A DNA stretch of 39,222 nucleotides, taken from positions 1 to 39,222 of the forward strand of contig CAJXTK010000010.1 of the NCBI GenBank assembly GCA_913061115.1, read 5' to 3'. Source of the DNA: an uncultured Haliea sp. Its GTDB lineage: Bacteria > Pseudomonadota > Gammaproteobacteria > Pseudomonadales > Halieaceae. Positions 11,032-19,447 of this stretch are shown here, piece after piece. A program made the translations under genes and the position numbers. A model generated the notes under the pieces. That model saw nothing but the letters and a program-made list of their open reading frames with translations, had not been told where the DNA came from and made no database searches. The first letter of the stretch is position 1, and the number at the start of each line of letters is the position of its first letter.

Positions 11032-11174
11032 GGCGTAACAGCACCCGTGTATCGTGATAACCCATTTTGATCATAAAGCACCGGCAAGGCAACATTATTG
11101 CGAAGGAACTGTTCTTGAACGGTGATAAAGAATAAGGGTACGTTCCTCGGTTCGAATGTAGTTAGAATAGGCGT

Positions 11175-13325
11175 ATGGACGTATCTGATATTCTCTCCCC
11201 TCTTAACGAGGCTCAACGGGATGCCGTCGCCGCAGAAAACCAGAATATGCTTGTTCTGGCCGGCGCCGGCAGCGGCAAAACGCGGGTGCTTGTGCATCGC
11301 ATCGCATGGCTAATTAGAGCGGAGAACTTTTCACCGTGGTCGATTCTGGCCGTGACCTTTACCAACAAAGCGGCTCGGGAAATGCGCAGTCGGATAGAGG
11401 AGATGCTGCAGATACCCTCTCACGGCATGTGGGTTGGCACCTTTCATGGCCTCGCTCATCGATTGTTGAAGGCACATTGGCAGGACGCCGGCCTGCCGCA
11501 AAATTTTCAGATACTGGATAGTGACGATCAGCTCCGCCTAGTTAAGCGAGTGTGCAGGGACTTGAGCTTGGATGAGTCTCGCTGGCCCCCCAAACAAGCC
11601 ATGTGGTATATCAACACACAAAAAGATGAGGGGTTGCGCAGCGCGCATATCGATGCGCCGCCTGGGGATTTATTTGTCCAGACCATGTTGCAGGTATATC
11701 GCGCTTACGAGATTGCTTGCGACCGCGCTGGTTTGGTGGACTTTGCTGAATTGCTGCTGCGCGCGCATGAATTGTGGCTTAAAAAGCCCCAAGTATTAAA
11801 GCACTATCAAGGCCGTTTTCGACAGATTCTAGTGGATGAGTTTCAGGACACCAATACGGTTCAGTATGCATGGCTGCGGGTGTTAGCCGGCGCACACATT
11901 CCCGTGGTCGCCGTGGGAGATGATGATCAGTCTATTTACGGTTGGCGCGGGGCAAAGATTGAGAACATTCAACGGTTTACCGAAGACTTTAGCGATACCC
12001 AGACCATTCGTCTGGAGCAGAACTACCGTTCGACCCAGACAATTTTACAGGCCGCTAATGGTGTGATTGCGCAAAATTCTGGTCGGCTAGGCAAGGAGCT
12101 CTGGACCGATGGAGAGATTGGCGAAGCGATAAGCCTTTACGCAGGGTATAACGAGCATGACGAAGCTCGCTATATCGTAGAGCAGGCAGAGCAGTGGCTA
12201 CTTGATGGAAACAATCGCTCTTCGGTCGCCATTTTGTATCGCTCGAACGCCCAATCACGCGTGCTGGAGGAGGCTTTGATTCGCAATGCCATACCGTACC
12301 GTATTTATGGTGGGCAGCGTTTCTATGAGCGACTGGAAATCCGTAACGCCCTAGCTTATCTGCGCTTGCTGCTAAATCGTGGCGACGATGCGGCAGTGGA
12401 AAGAGTCATTAACACGCCGCCACGGGGTATCGGTAGCAAGACACTTGATGCTGTGCGCGGGTGTGCTCGTGATAGGGGTATACCGTTGTGGGGTGCCATT
12501 ACCGCTGTGCTGGAGGAAAAACATTTGCCTGCTAGGGCTTTGAGCGCCCTCGAAGGGTTCATTATTTTGATTAACGAGTTGGACTCCGGGACGGGCGACC
12601 TTCTTCTAGAAGGGCTGGTGGATCATACAATACAGACATCCGGGCTGTTTCAGTATCACAAGAATGAGAAAGGCGAGAAGGGTCAGGCGCGAGTCGAAAA
12701 CTTGGAGGAACTGGTCAGCGCCGCCAAGCAATTTGTTGCAGAAGACGATGACCGCTCACCGCAGCAGCAATTTCTTGACCGTGCAGCTCTGGATGCAGGG
12801 GATGCTCAGGCGGAGGAACACGAGGACAGCGTCCAACTGATGACCCTTCACTCCGCCAAAGGTTTGGAATTCCCTCTGGTTTTTCTTGCAGGCATGGAGG
12901 AAAATTTGTTTCCCCACCGAATGTCTATTGAGGAGCCGGGGCGCCTGGAAGAGGAGCGACGGCTGTGCTACGTGGGAATCACCCGAGCGATGAAAAAGCT
13001 CATTATCACCTATGCCGAATGCCGTCGCCTACACGGTAGCGAAACGTTTAATACGCCCTCGCGATTTGTTCGGGAAATTCCCGCGCAGTTACTACAAGAG
13101 GTGCGAGTGCACGGCACGATCACACAGCCTGTGAGCAGCCTAAGTCAGGCCCAGGTACCTGATACCGAGCTGTCACTAGGACAGCGAGTCTATCACCAGG
13201 TTTTTGGAGAGGGTGTCGTGCTAAACTTTGAAGGGCGTGGCGGCAGTGCTCGGGTGGAAGTCAATTTTGATACTGATGGCAGCAAGTGGCTGGTGTTGCA
13301 ATACGCTAACCTCCAGTTAATGTAA
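11175..13325 (+). CDS. uvrD: DNA helicase II (UvrD)
   Basis: This 716-residue superfamily 1A 3'-5' helicase removes incised strands in nucleotide excision and mismatch repair. The start Met-Asp-Val-Ser and the overall length match E. coli UvrD (720). Visible motifs are Walker A Ala-Gly-Ala-Gly-Ser-Gly-Lys-Thr (29-36), motif Ia Thr-Phe-Thr-Asn-Lys-Ala-Ala, Walker B Asp-Glu-Phe-Gln-Asp-Thr (221-226), motif III Gly-Asp-Asp-Asp-Gln-Ser-Ile-Tyr-Gly-Trp-Arg-Gly, and motif VI Val-Gly-Ile-Thr-Arg-Ala. The C-terminal UvrD-type tail (Gly-Gln-Arg-Val-Tyr-His-Gln-Val-Phe-Gly-Glu-Gly) separates it from Rep. No CTGT-N8-ACAG LexA box is evident upstream. Confidence 0.97.
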   Translation: MDVSDILSPLNEAQRDAVAAENQNMLVLAGAGSGKTRVLVHRIAWLIRAENFSPWSILAVTFTNKAAREMRSRIEEMLQIPSHGMWVGTFHGLAHRLLKAHWQDAGLPQNFQILDSDDQLRLVKRVCRDLSLDESRWPPKQAMWYINTQKDEGLRSAHIDAPPGDLFVQTMLQVYRAYEIACDRAGLVDFAELLLRAHELWLKKPQVLKHYQGRFRQILVDEFQDTNTVQYAWLRVLAGAHIPVVAVGDDDQSIYGWRGAKIENIQRFTEDFSDTQTIRLEQNYRSTQTILQAANGVIAQNSGRLGKELWTDGEIGEAISLYAGYNEHDEARYIVEQAEQWLLDGNNRSSVAILYRSNAQSRVLEEALIRNAIPYRIYGGQRFYERLEIRNALAYLRLLLNRGDDAAVERVINTPPRGIGSKTLDAVRGCARDRGIPLWGAITAVLEEKHLPARALSALEGFIILINELDSGTGDLLLEGLVDHTIQTSGLFQYHKNEKGEKGQARVENLEELVSAAKQFVAEDDDRSPQQQFLDRAALDAGDAQAEEHEDSVQLMTLHSAKGLEFPLVFLAGMEENLFPHRMSIEEPGRLEEERRLCYVGITRAMKKLIITYAECRRLHGSETFNTPSRFVREIPAQLLQEVRVHGTITQPVSSLSQAQVPDTELSLGQRVYHQVFGEGVVLNFEGRGGSARVEVNFDTDGSKWLVLQYANLQLM

Positions 13326-13353
13326 TGCGGCAGGCGCGGGGATAACATCGAGA

Positions 13354-14520
13354 ATGGGAAACACCTCTAAAGAAAAGCAGGCTCTGCCACTGGTTATTTT
13401 GTTGCTTGTAGCCGCGCTCGTGGCGACACTCGGCTTTTGGGCTGCAGACCGGCGGGACACTAAGCCGGCCTACAGCAATAATACGTCTACCGGCGGCACC
13501 GGAGGCGAGCATTTTCAGTGGAAGATGATTACAACTTGGCCTAAGAATTTCCCCGGCCTGGGCTTTGCCGCAGAAAATTTTGCACGCTCTGTCGAGGAAA
13601 TGAGTAACGGTCGGCTGACGGTCCACGTGTATGGCGCCGGAGAAATAGTGCCTGCACTGGGCGTGTTTGAGGCCGTTTCTGAAGGTATCGTGGATGCAGG
13701 TCATGGGGCGGCTTATTACTGGAAGGGCAAAGTCCCCGCATCGGTCTTCTTTACTGCCGTGCCCTTTGGCCTGACCGCGCAGGAGACTAACGGCTGGCTG
13801 CATTACGGAGGTGGCCTCGAGTTGTGGCAGGAGGCATACGCGCCTTATAACTTGGTGCCGATGGCGGGCGGCAGCACCGGTGTGCAAATGGCGGGCTGGT
13901 TCAACAAGGAAATTAATTCAATTGCGGACTTGAAAGGCTTGAAGATGCGTATCCCCGGTCTCGCCGGAGAAGTTTTTGCGGCAGCGGGCGGTACTGCCGT
14001 AACGATTCCCGGGGGTGAACTTTACACGTCTATGCAGACCGGAGTCATCGATGCAGTGGAGTGGGTAGGCCCCTATAACGACAAGTCGCTGGGATTTCAT
14101 CAGGTGGCAAAATATTATTACTATCCCGGTTGGCATGAGCCCGGGTCTATCCTCGAATTTGTCGTTAACAAGGATTCTCTAGAGGCGCTGCCGAAGGACC
14201 TGCAAGCCATTGTCAGATTCGCGTCGCGAGCCGCTAACCAAGACATGTTAGATGAGTACACTGCGCGCAACAACGCCGCCCTACAAAGCCTGGTCGATGA
14301 ACACGGGGTGCAACTGCGCCGTCTTCCGGACGATGTACTGCTCGCCCTCTGGCACGGGACTCAAGTGGTGATGCAGGAGCTCGTTGAATCTGACCCAATG
14401 GCAGCGAAGGTCTATGCCTCCTACAGTGATTTTTATAAGGGAGTGCGCAACTACCACCACATTTCAGAGCAAGCTTATCTTAACGCTCGTGACAAGGTAT
14501 TTGGCGACGAGGGTTTTTAG
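13354..14520 (+). CDS. TRAP transporter solute-binding protein (DctP/TakP-like)
   Basis: This 388-residue protein delivers a carboxylate-type ligand to a TRAP permease in the periplasm. An N-terminal hydrophobic segment (residues about 11-30) is a signal peptide or membrane anchor without a lipoprotein Cys. The mature domain starts near Phe-Gln-Trp-Lys-Met-Ile-Thr-Thr-Trp-Pro and contains Ala-Gly-His-Gly-Ala-Ala-Tyr-Tyr, the conserved Lys-Met-Arg-Ile-Pro-Gly segment with the ligand-binding Arg, and Val-Glu-Trp-Val-Gly-Pro. It resembles the COG4663 / TakP branch, whose known members bind 2-oxo acids or lactate; the actual substrate is unknown. It begins 28 bases after uvrD, while its probable permease lies convergent at 15017-16899. 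Confidence 0.9.
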   Translation: MGNTSKEKQALPLVILLLVAALVATLGFWAADRRDTKPAYSNNTSTGGTGGEHFQWKMITTWPKNFPGLGFAAENFARSVEEMSNGRLTVHVYGAGEIVPALGVFEAVSEGIVDAGHGAAYYWKGKVPASVFFTAVPFGLTAQETNGWLHYGGGLELWQEAYAPYNLVPMAGGSTGVQMAGWFNKEINSIADLKGLKMRIPGLAGEVFAAAGGTAVTIPGGELYTSMQTGVIDAVEWVGPYNDKSLGFHQVAKYYYYPGWHEPGSILEFVVNKDSLEALPKDLQAIVRFASRAANQDMLDEYTARNNAALQSLVDEHGVQLRRLPDDVLLALWHGTQVVMQELVESDPMAAKVYASYSDFYKGVRNYHHISEQAYLNARDKVFGDEGF

Positions 14521-14590
14521 TGTCGCATGGAGCGGGTTATTGGTGAGCGTAATATGCCCGCAGTCCTGCATTAGGTTTCCCTCAGGATGA

Positions 14591-14983
14591 CTATTGTTGA
14601 ATGGTGCGCGTGCGACCATTTATATCAATGGCAACAAAGACAAACTCTCCTTCAGTGACCTTAATCGGCTCTCGGTCGTGCTGCGAGTTGATCCAGACTT
14701 CTACTATAATTCGAATAGAGCTACGCCCCACTTCAAGCACATCACAATAACAGGACACCACGGCACCGACATGGACAGGCGTTAGAAACGCCATACCGTT
14801 GATCGCGACGGTGGCTACCCTGCCACTAGCGACCTCGCTGGCCGTAATCATTCCTGCAATATCCATTTGTGACAATAACCAGCCGCCAAAAATGTCCCCG
14901 TTGGCATTGGTGTCTTTGGGCATGGCGACCGTTTGTAGGGCAAGGTCGCCGTGGGGTGCAGGTGCGGTATCGATATCACTCAT
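14591..14983 (-). CDS. yciA: YciA-like acyl-CoA thioesterase
   Basis: This 130-residue hotdog-fold enzyme hydrolyses acyl-CoA thioesters. It carries the family signature Asp-Thr-Asn-Ala-Asn-Gly-Asp-Ile-Phe-Gly-Gly-Trp (residues 24-35), and Asp41 in Leu-Ser-Gln-Met-Asp matches the catalytic aspartate described for Haemophilus YciA. The Val-Ala-Ile-Asn-Gly-Met-Ala-Phe-Leu-Thr-Pro-Val strand follows. The ATG has AAAGG about 8 bases upstream. It lies 33 bases after the TRAP large permease on the same strand and is probably in the same transcript. E. coli YciA prefers a broad range of CoA esters; specificity here is not evident. Confidence 0.88.
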   Translation of the reverse strand: MSDIDTAPAPHGDLALQTVAMPKDTNANGDIFGGWLLSQMDIAGMITASEVASGRVATVAINGMAFLTPVHVGAVVSCYCDVLEVGRSSIRIIVEVWINSQHDREPIKVTEGEFVFVAIDINGRTRTIQQ

Positions 14984-15016
14984 GTCAATTACCTTTTTCG
15001 AATTGGACCGCTCGGC

Positions 15017-16375
15017 CTATTGGGTTACCGCAGGTAGCCAGGTTGCTATTCCTGGCCAGAACCAGAGCGCGATTAGCAGCGCTAATTGCATGAGTATAAA
15101 GGGAACTACACCTTTGTAGATAGCGCTTGTGGTCACTGATTCAGGCGCAACCCCTCGCAGATAGAAAAGCGCAAAACCGAAGGGCGGTGTGAGAAATGAG
15201 GTTTGTAGGTTTAACGCTATCATGATGCCCAGCCAGACGGGATCTAGTCCCATCGCTAGAAGAATCGGGCCGACAATGGGTACTACTACGAAGGTAATCT
15301 CGATAAAGTCGAGAATAAAGCCCAGTAGGAAAATCACCACCATCACCACCAAAGTCGCTGCCATCACGCCCCCAGGGAGGCCATGGAAAAACGTTTGTAT
15401 CAGCTCTTCCCCACCAAAACCTCTGAAAACAAGTGAGAACACTGCAGCCCCTATCAGTATCATAAATACCATGCAGGTAATCTCGAGTGTCTGCCGCATG
15501 GCATCTTTGAGTCGTACGAAGCCCATTTGTCCTTTGGCGATAGCCAGTAACAGTGCGCCAATCGCGCCGATACCGGCCGCTTCGGTCGGCGTTGCGGCAC
15601 CGACGAGAATCGAGCCGAGGACGAGTATAATTAGTCCTAATGGCGGAATCAGCCCGCGCAGCACCACGCCGGCGGAGACGGGCTCAAGTGTGCTTGGCGG
15701 CGCCGTCTCTGGCTTTAGTCGGGCCTGGACCAGCAAATACAAAATGTACATCGCGACGAGTATCAGCCCCGGAAAGAGTGCGCCCATGAACAGGTCTCCC
15801 ACGGATACTGTCTTGGGGTTGAGGGTGCCCATGCTCAGCTGAGCCTGTTGGTAGGCGTTGGAGAGAATGTCTCCTAGCAGCACCAGGGCAATGGAGGGCG
15901 GAATAATTTGTCCTAGCGTGCCAGTTGCACAGATCGTCCCAGCTGCGAGAGAAGGACTGTAGCCGCTGCGCAACATGCTCGGGAGAGACAGAAGGCCCAT
16001 CGTCACCACAGTGGCGCCGACAATACCGGTGCTCGCTGCGAGAAACATGCCGACCACGACGACAGAAATACCGAGTCCCCCGCGCACACTACCGAACAAT
16101 CGTGCCATGCTGTCGAGCAGCTCTTCAGCCACTCGTGACTTTTCCAAGATAGTGCCCATAAGGATGAACAGTGGGACTGCGATGAGGGTGGAGTTGCTGA
16201 CGGTACCGAAAATACGGGCAGGGAGGGCAGACAGGAAGCCTGCATCGAAAACACCAGTGAGCACTCCCCCTGTAGCAAAGGCTAGTGCCGTTCCGGCGAG
16301 CGTAAATGCCACTGGGTATCCCAGCATCAGAAGCAGACAAACCGCCAGAAATAGGTAGAGAGAGAGGTACTCCAC
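15017..16375 (-). CDS. TRAP transporter large permease subunit (DctM-like)
   Basis: This 452-residue integral membrane protein should be the transport channel of a sodium-dependent TRAP system, with about 12 or more hydrophobic helices. The start (Leu-Phe-Leu-Ala-Val-Cys-Leu-Leu-Leu-Met-Leu-Gly-Tyr-Pro-Val-Ala-Phe) and the Gly-Gln-Ile-Ile-Pro-Pro-Ser-Ile-Ala-Leu motif are typical of DctM, as is the late Leu-Gln-Thr-Ser-Phe-Leu-Thr-Pro-Pro-Phe-Gly-Phe-Ala-Leu-Phe. Translation starts at GTG, overlapping the TAG of the dctQ-like gene by one base (TAGTG), with AGAGGA upstream. The large-subunit type fits the COG4664 branch that pairs with TakP-like binding proteins. Confidence 0.94.
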   Translation of the reverse strand: MEYLSLYLFLAVCLLLMLGYPVAFTLAGTALAFATGGVLTGVFDAGFLSALPARIFGTVSNSTLIAVPLFILMGTILEKSRVAEELLDSMARLFGSVRGGLGISVVVVGMFLAASTGIVGATVVTMGLLSLPSMLRSGYSPSLAAGTICATGTLGQIIPPSIALVLLGDILSNAYQQAQLSMGTLNPKTVSVGDLFMGALFPGLILVAMYILYLLVQARLKPETAPPSTLEPVSAGVVLRGLIPPLGLIILVLGSILVGAATPTEAAGIGAIGALLLAIAKGQMGFVRLKDAMRQTLEITCMVFMILIGAAVFSLVFRGFGGEELIQTFFHGLPGGVMAATLVVMVVIFLLGFILDFIEITFVVVPIVGPILLAMGLDPVWLGIMIALNLQTSFLTPPFGFALFYLRGVAPESVTTSAIYKGVVPFILMQLALLIALWFWPGIATWLPAVTQ

Positions 16376-16899
16376 TATTCCTCTGCGCTCTCTGTCAGGA
16401 TAAGAGCGTTACGGAATACTTCCGCGAAGGCCTGCAGCGCAAGGGTTATCGCCATCAACGGGATGAGGCTTTTAAGGAGGAACACGGCCGGAATCCCGCC
16501 GGGCTCTGCGGAGGTCTCGCGCATGGCCCAAGACGTACTAACGTAATCTATACTGCTGATGAGTATGAAGCCACACAGCGGGAGCAGGAATATAATACCG
16601 CCGAGGCTGTCAATCCAGGCACGCGTCCGCGCATTGAAGTTTCGATAAAAAATATCGACTCGAACATGAGCGCCAACCTTCAGTGCATAGGCGGCACCTA
16701 GCAGGAATAGGCTGCCATGCATGTAAATTACGGCTTCTTGCGCGGGAATCGAGCCTATACCAAAGCCATAACGCAGAACCACGATAAACCCGGTGAGTAA
16801 AGCCATGCCAAGGGTAAGCCAGGCGAGCAGACGGCCGCTATATTCGGTAAAAGCGTCGATGCTATGCACACACATGTGCATAACTGATCCAGCCGTCAT
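16375..16899 (-). CDS. TRAP transporter small permease subunit (DctQ-like)
   Basis: This 174-residue protein has four predicted membrane helices and is the small partner that stabilises the TRAP large subunit. Helix 1 lies at about residues 25-45, and the conserved Gln-Glu-Ala-Val-Ile-Tyr-Met-His-Gly region with a following Lys-Val-Gly-Ala-His-Val-Arg-Val-Asp segment is characteristic of DctQ of the TakQ type. It overlaps the dctM-like start by one base and is itself preceded by a short membrane gene with an ATGA overlap, so all three are likely co-translated. Confidence 0.92.
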   Translation of the reverse strand: MTAGSVMHMCVHSIDAFTEYSGRLLAWLTLGMALLTGFIVVLRYGFGIGSIPAQEAVIYMHGSLFLLGAAYALKVGAHVRVDIFYRNFNARTRAWIDSLGGIIFLLPLCGFILISSIDYVSTSWAMRETSAEPGGIPAVFLLKSLIPLMAITLALQAFAEVFRNALILTESAEE

Positions 16900-17174
16900 G
16901 CTGCGTCTTGACGCCGCAGCGCGGTCGGCTCTTTCTTAAACACGCTGTTCCAGACCGCGACCACACCCCATGCGCTCAAAAGGATGATGTAGGGGTCGAC
17001 AGGCACCCAGTATCGAATTTTATCCGAGGACACCGCATAACTGAGAGCGAATGACATCACCAGCAGGACAAAAAGCGAAAGTTCTCGTCGCTTTTCCCGT
17101 CCTCGCCACATGGAAGCCATGCCAACAACGGCAAAAAGGTATAGAAGCCCTACGCTAAAAATACTTATAGCCAT
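16896..17174 (-). CDS. Short membrane protein, probable C-terminal remnant of a glycosyltransferase
   Basis: The 92-residue frame from ATG 17174 has two or three hydrophobic segments and the stretch Ser-Asp-Lys-Ile-Arg-Tyr-Trp-Val-Pro-Val-Asp-Pro-Tyr-Ile-Ile-Leu-Leu. An Arg-Tyr-x-x-Pro-x-x-Pro-Tyr/Phe pattern followed by a final helix is typical of the C-terminal end of GT39/PMT-type membrane glycosyltransferases, which are 450-600 residues long. The same frame stays open upstream to a TGA at 17262-17264, and that stretch (Arg-Phe-Val-Arg-Tyr-Ile-Pro-Phe-Gly) also looks like membrane-protein sequence. A truncated gene whose end is still translated into dctQ is my inference. A genuine short TRAP-associated membrane protein is the alternative. 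Confidence 0.45.
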   Translation of the reverse strand: MAISIFSVGLLYLFAVVGMASMWRGREKRRELSLFVLLVMSFALSYAVSSDKIRYWVPVDPYIILLSAWGVVAVWNSVFKKEPTALRRQDAA

Positions 17175-17470
17175 TAGAAGATCAGACCCGAAGGGGATAT
17201 AGCGGACAAAGCGCTCGCTCTTTTTTCTACACCCGTAACCTACGCTATTTCCACATGTATATCAACAGCTTGAGTGGCACTTCTGAGCCTGTTCGTGCGC
17301 TTAGAGCTCGCGCGAGGCTCGTTAGCTGAAGTATTGGATGGCAAAAACAATTGCTCCGATGGCCGTCACAGAGAATGATTCTTTTTGATTCTGGTGTCAC
17401 GGAGTATCATAGTCCTGATCTCTGTTTGGAAACGACGCCACTAACAGCCCTTTAATTTGGAATTAATCGA

Positions 17471-18250
17471 ATGTTGACTGTCCTATCTCCGGCCAAAACG
17501 CTGGACTTTGATGCACCCGCAAGCACTCTTAACACCACTCTGCCTGAGTTTTTGGCGCGATCTGCTGGGCTTGTAGAAGATGCCCGCGCGCTCAGCCAAG
17601 AAGATATCCAGGCCTTGATGGGTGTCAGTGAGAACATTGCACAGTTAAATCATAGGCGCTTCATGGATTGGGGGGAGCCCTTTGAATTGGATAATGCTAA
17701 GCAGGCAATACTGGCGTTCAAGGGTGATGTCTATACGGGCCTGGAGGCCTCGACCCTGACAGAGGCACAGCTCAGTTTTGCCCAGAGCCACCTGCGTATT
17801 CTCTCTGGCCTTTACGGTCTGTTGCGTCCGCTCGACTTAATGCAGCCCTATCGGCTTGAAATGGGCCTTAAGTTTGTTAATCGCGGGGGCAAAAACCTCT
17901 ATCAATTCTGGGGCGATTCCATCACAAAGTCGCTTAATAACCAGCTAAAAAACTCGCGCAGCAAGGTGCTGGTCAATCTTGCATCCAACGAATATTTCAG
18001 GTCAGTACAGCCAAAGGCGTTGGATGCCGATGTTGTCACGCCTGTCTTCAGAGACCTCAAGGGCGACCAATACAAGGTGATCAGCTTTTTTGCTAAGAAA
18101 GCACGTGGACAAATGGCCCGGTTTATTATCGATAACGCATTGGATGAGCCCGAGGCTATAAAAGAGTTTAAAACCGACGGTTATCGCTACAACAAAGCCA
18201 AATCGAGCGCGCATGAATGGGTGTTTACTCGCGAGAATCGTCCAATCTAA
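17471..18250 (+). CDS. yaaA: Peroxide stress protein YaaA (UPF0246/DUF328)
   Basis: This 259-residue cytoplasmic protein matches E. coli YaaA in length (258) and in several blocks: the start Leu-Ser-Pro-Ala-Lys-Thr-Leu-Asp, Ala-Ile-Leu-Ala-Phe-Lys-Gly-Asp-Val-Tyr-Thr-Gly-Leu, Leu-Ser-Gly-Leu-Tyr-Gly-Leu-Leu-Arg-Pro-Leu-Asp, and Phe-Ala-Lys-Lys-Ala-Arg-Gly. In E. coli YaaA is part of the OxyR regulon and limits free iron during peroxide stress. It lies about 8 kb from oxyR here. No clear OxyR operator is visible in the 296-base region upstream. The gene converges with the acyltransferase gene 32 bases downstream. Confidence 0.95.
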   Translation: MLTVLSPAKTLDFDAPASTLNTTLPEFLARSAGLVEDARALSQEDIQALMGVSENIAQLNHRRFMDWGEPFELDNAKQAILAFKGDVYTGLEASTLTEAQLSFAQSHLRILSGLYGLLRPLDLMQPYRLEMGLKFVNRGGKNLYQFWGDSITKSLNNQLKNSRSKVLVNLASNEYFRSVQPKALDADVVTPVFRDLKGDQYKVISFFAKKARGQMARFIIDNALDEPEAIKEFKTDGYRYNKAKSSAHEWVFTRENRPI

Positions 18251-18282
18251 TCGTTGTCCGAATAGTTAGTAGCGGGGATACA

Positions 18283-19440
18283 TTATTTGAAGGGCAACAT
18301 TTTTGTTGCTGCTTGTCGGTAAAGGTCGTTTTGTTCCTCCTCACGGCGAGTGAAGCCGCCTACTGCTGCGGACAGATCGGAATCTGCAATCCAGTGATTT
18401 GACCATGTGGTTATGGGGCGAAAGCCGCGTTGAATTTTATGTTCTCCCTGTGCTCCTGGGTCAAACCGCGCTAGATTGTTGGCGATACAGTACTCAATAC
18501 CTTGGTAATAGCAGGCCTCAAAGTGTAAGCAGTCATATTCTTCTTCGCAGCCCCAGTAGCGCCCGTAAAGCGTATCGTTGGAACAGAAATAAAGGGCTCC
18601 GGCCACAGCGCGCGTATCAAGATAGGCCAGCACCATAACCACTTGGTCTCCCATGCCGGCCGCGGTAGTGATAAAAAAATCACGACTCAGGTAGCCGCCA
18701 TGACCACTGCGTTTGGCATAGGTCAGCTGGTAAAAGCGATAGAATTGTTCCCATTCTTGCTCGCCAATGTTTGCCCCCGTCAGTGTTTTCAGCACGAGCC
18801 CCTGTTCTGCGACACGTCGGCGCTCTTTTTTTAGCGCTTTGCGTTTGCGGCTATTGAAGGTCGCGAGAAAATCCTCGAAACAGCCATAGTTATCGTTGAA
18901 CCAGTGAAACTGGGTGCCGGCGCGGCGATGCAGGCCGGCGTCGAGCAGTGTTTCGCTCATGGCCTCATCGGGAAACAATAGATGCCAAGATGAAATGTGC
19001 CGTTGTGCGGCCAGAGCTTTTACCGCGTGAAGCACGGCGCTCAAGCACTGGTCGGCATCAACGTCAGGAGAGACGCATAGGCGCGGCCCTGTGGCGGGAG
19101 TGAAAGGTATTGCGGTGAGTAATTTCGGATAATAGACGAGACCGCTCTGCCGCCAGGCATCGGCCCAGGACCAGTCGAACACATACTCGCCGTAAGAATG
19201 GGCTTTGAGGTAGAGCGGCATAATTGCCACCACTTCGCTGTCACGGCGGAGGATTAGATGGCACGGCTGCCATCCGGTTTCTGCTGTTGTGCATCCGGTT
19301 GTTTCCAGTCCAAGCAGAAAATCGTGGCGCAGAAACGGATAATCAGTATCGGCGATAGCGTTCCACTGCGCAGCAGAAATTTGGTTGAGGCTGTTGAGAA
19401 ACTCGGTGGTGAATGCATGTGGGTGCGGAGACAGGGCCAT
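18283..19440 (-). CDS. FemAB-like / GNAT acyltransferase (PF04339, COG3146 type)
   Basis: This 385-residue protein belongs to a family annotated as peptidogalycan biosynthesis or predicted N-acyltransferase. Supporting blocks are Tyr-Pro-Phe-Leu-Arg-His-Asp-Phe-Leu, Gly-Glu-Tyr-Val-Phe-Asp-Trp-Ser-Trp-Ala-Asp-Ala, Gln-Phe-His-Trp, Phe-Asn-Ser-Arg-Lys-Arg-Lys-Ala-Leu-Lys-Lys-Glu-Arg, and Leu-Tyr-Gly-Arg-Tyr-Trp-Gly, then Phe-Asp-Pro-Gly-Ala-Gln-Gly-Glu-His-Lys near the end. The acceptor and the donor are not known. It is 7 bases after the ubiA stop, so it is probably in one operon with ubiC and ubiA, but I see no functional link to ubiquinone. Confidence 0.85.
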   Translation of the reverse strand: MALSPHPHAFTTEFLNSLNQISAAQWNAIADTDYPFLRHDFLLGLETTGCTTAETGWQPCHLILRRDSEVVAIMPLYLKAHSYGEYVFDWSWADAWRQSGLVYYPKLLTAIPFTPATGPRLCVSPDVDADQCLSAVLHAVKALAAQRHISSWHLLFPDEAMSETLLDAGLHRRAGTQFHWFNDNYGCFEDFLATFNSRKRKALKKERRRVAEQGLVLKTLTGANIGEQEWEQFYRFYQLTYAKRSGHGGYLSRDFFITTAAGMGDQVVMVLAYLDTRAVAGALYFCSNDTLYGRYWGCEEEYDCLHFEACYYQGIEYCIANNLARFDPGAQGEHKIQRGFRPITTWSNHWIADSDLSAAVGGFTRREEEQNDLYRQAATKMLPFK

Positions 19441-19447
19441 TGGCGAC

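Noticed and set aside
11106-11120. GAAC-N7-GAAC upstream of uvrD, like an alphaproteobacterial LexA box
   Set aside because: The genome is gammaproteobacterial, where LexA uses CTGT-N8-ACAG; a lone 8-base match in this region is likely chance.
10536-11297. Long opposite-strand and overlapping frames across the SPOR gene
   Set aside because: They mirror the repetitive acidic codons of the real gene and show no domain, signal peptide or plausible ribosome site.
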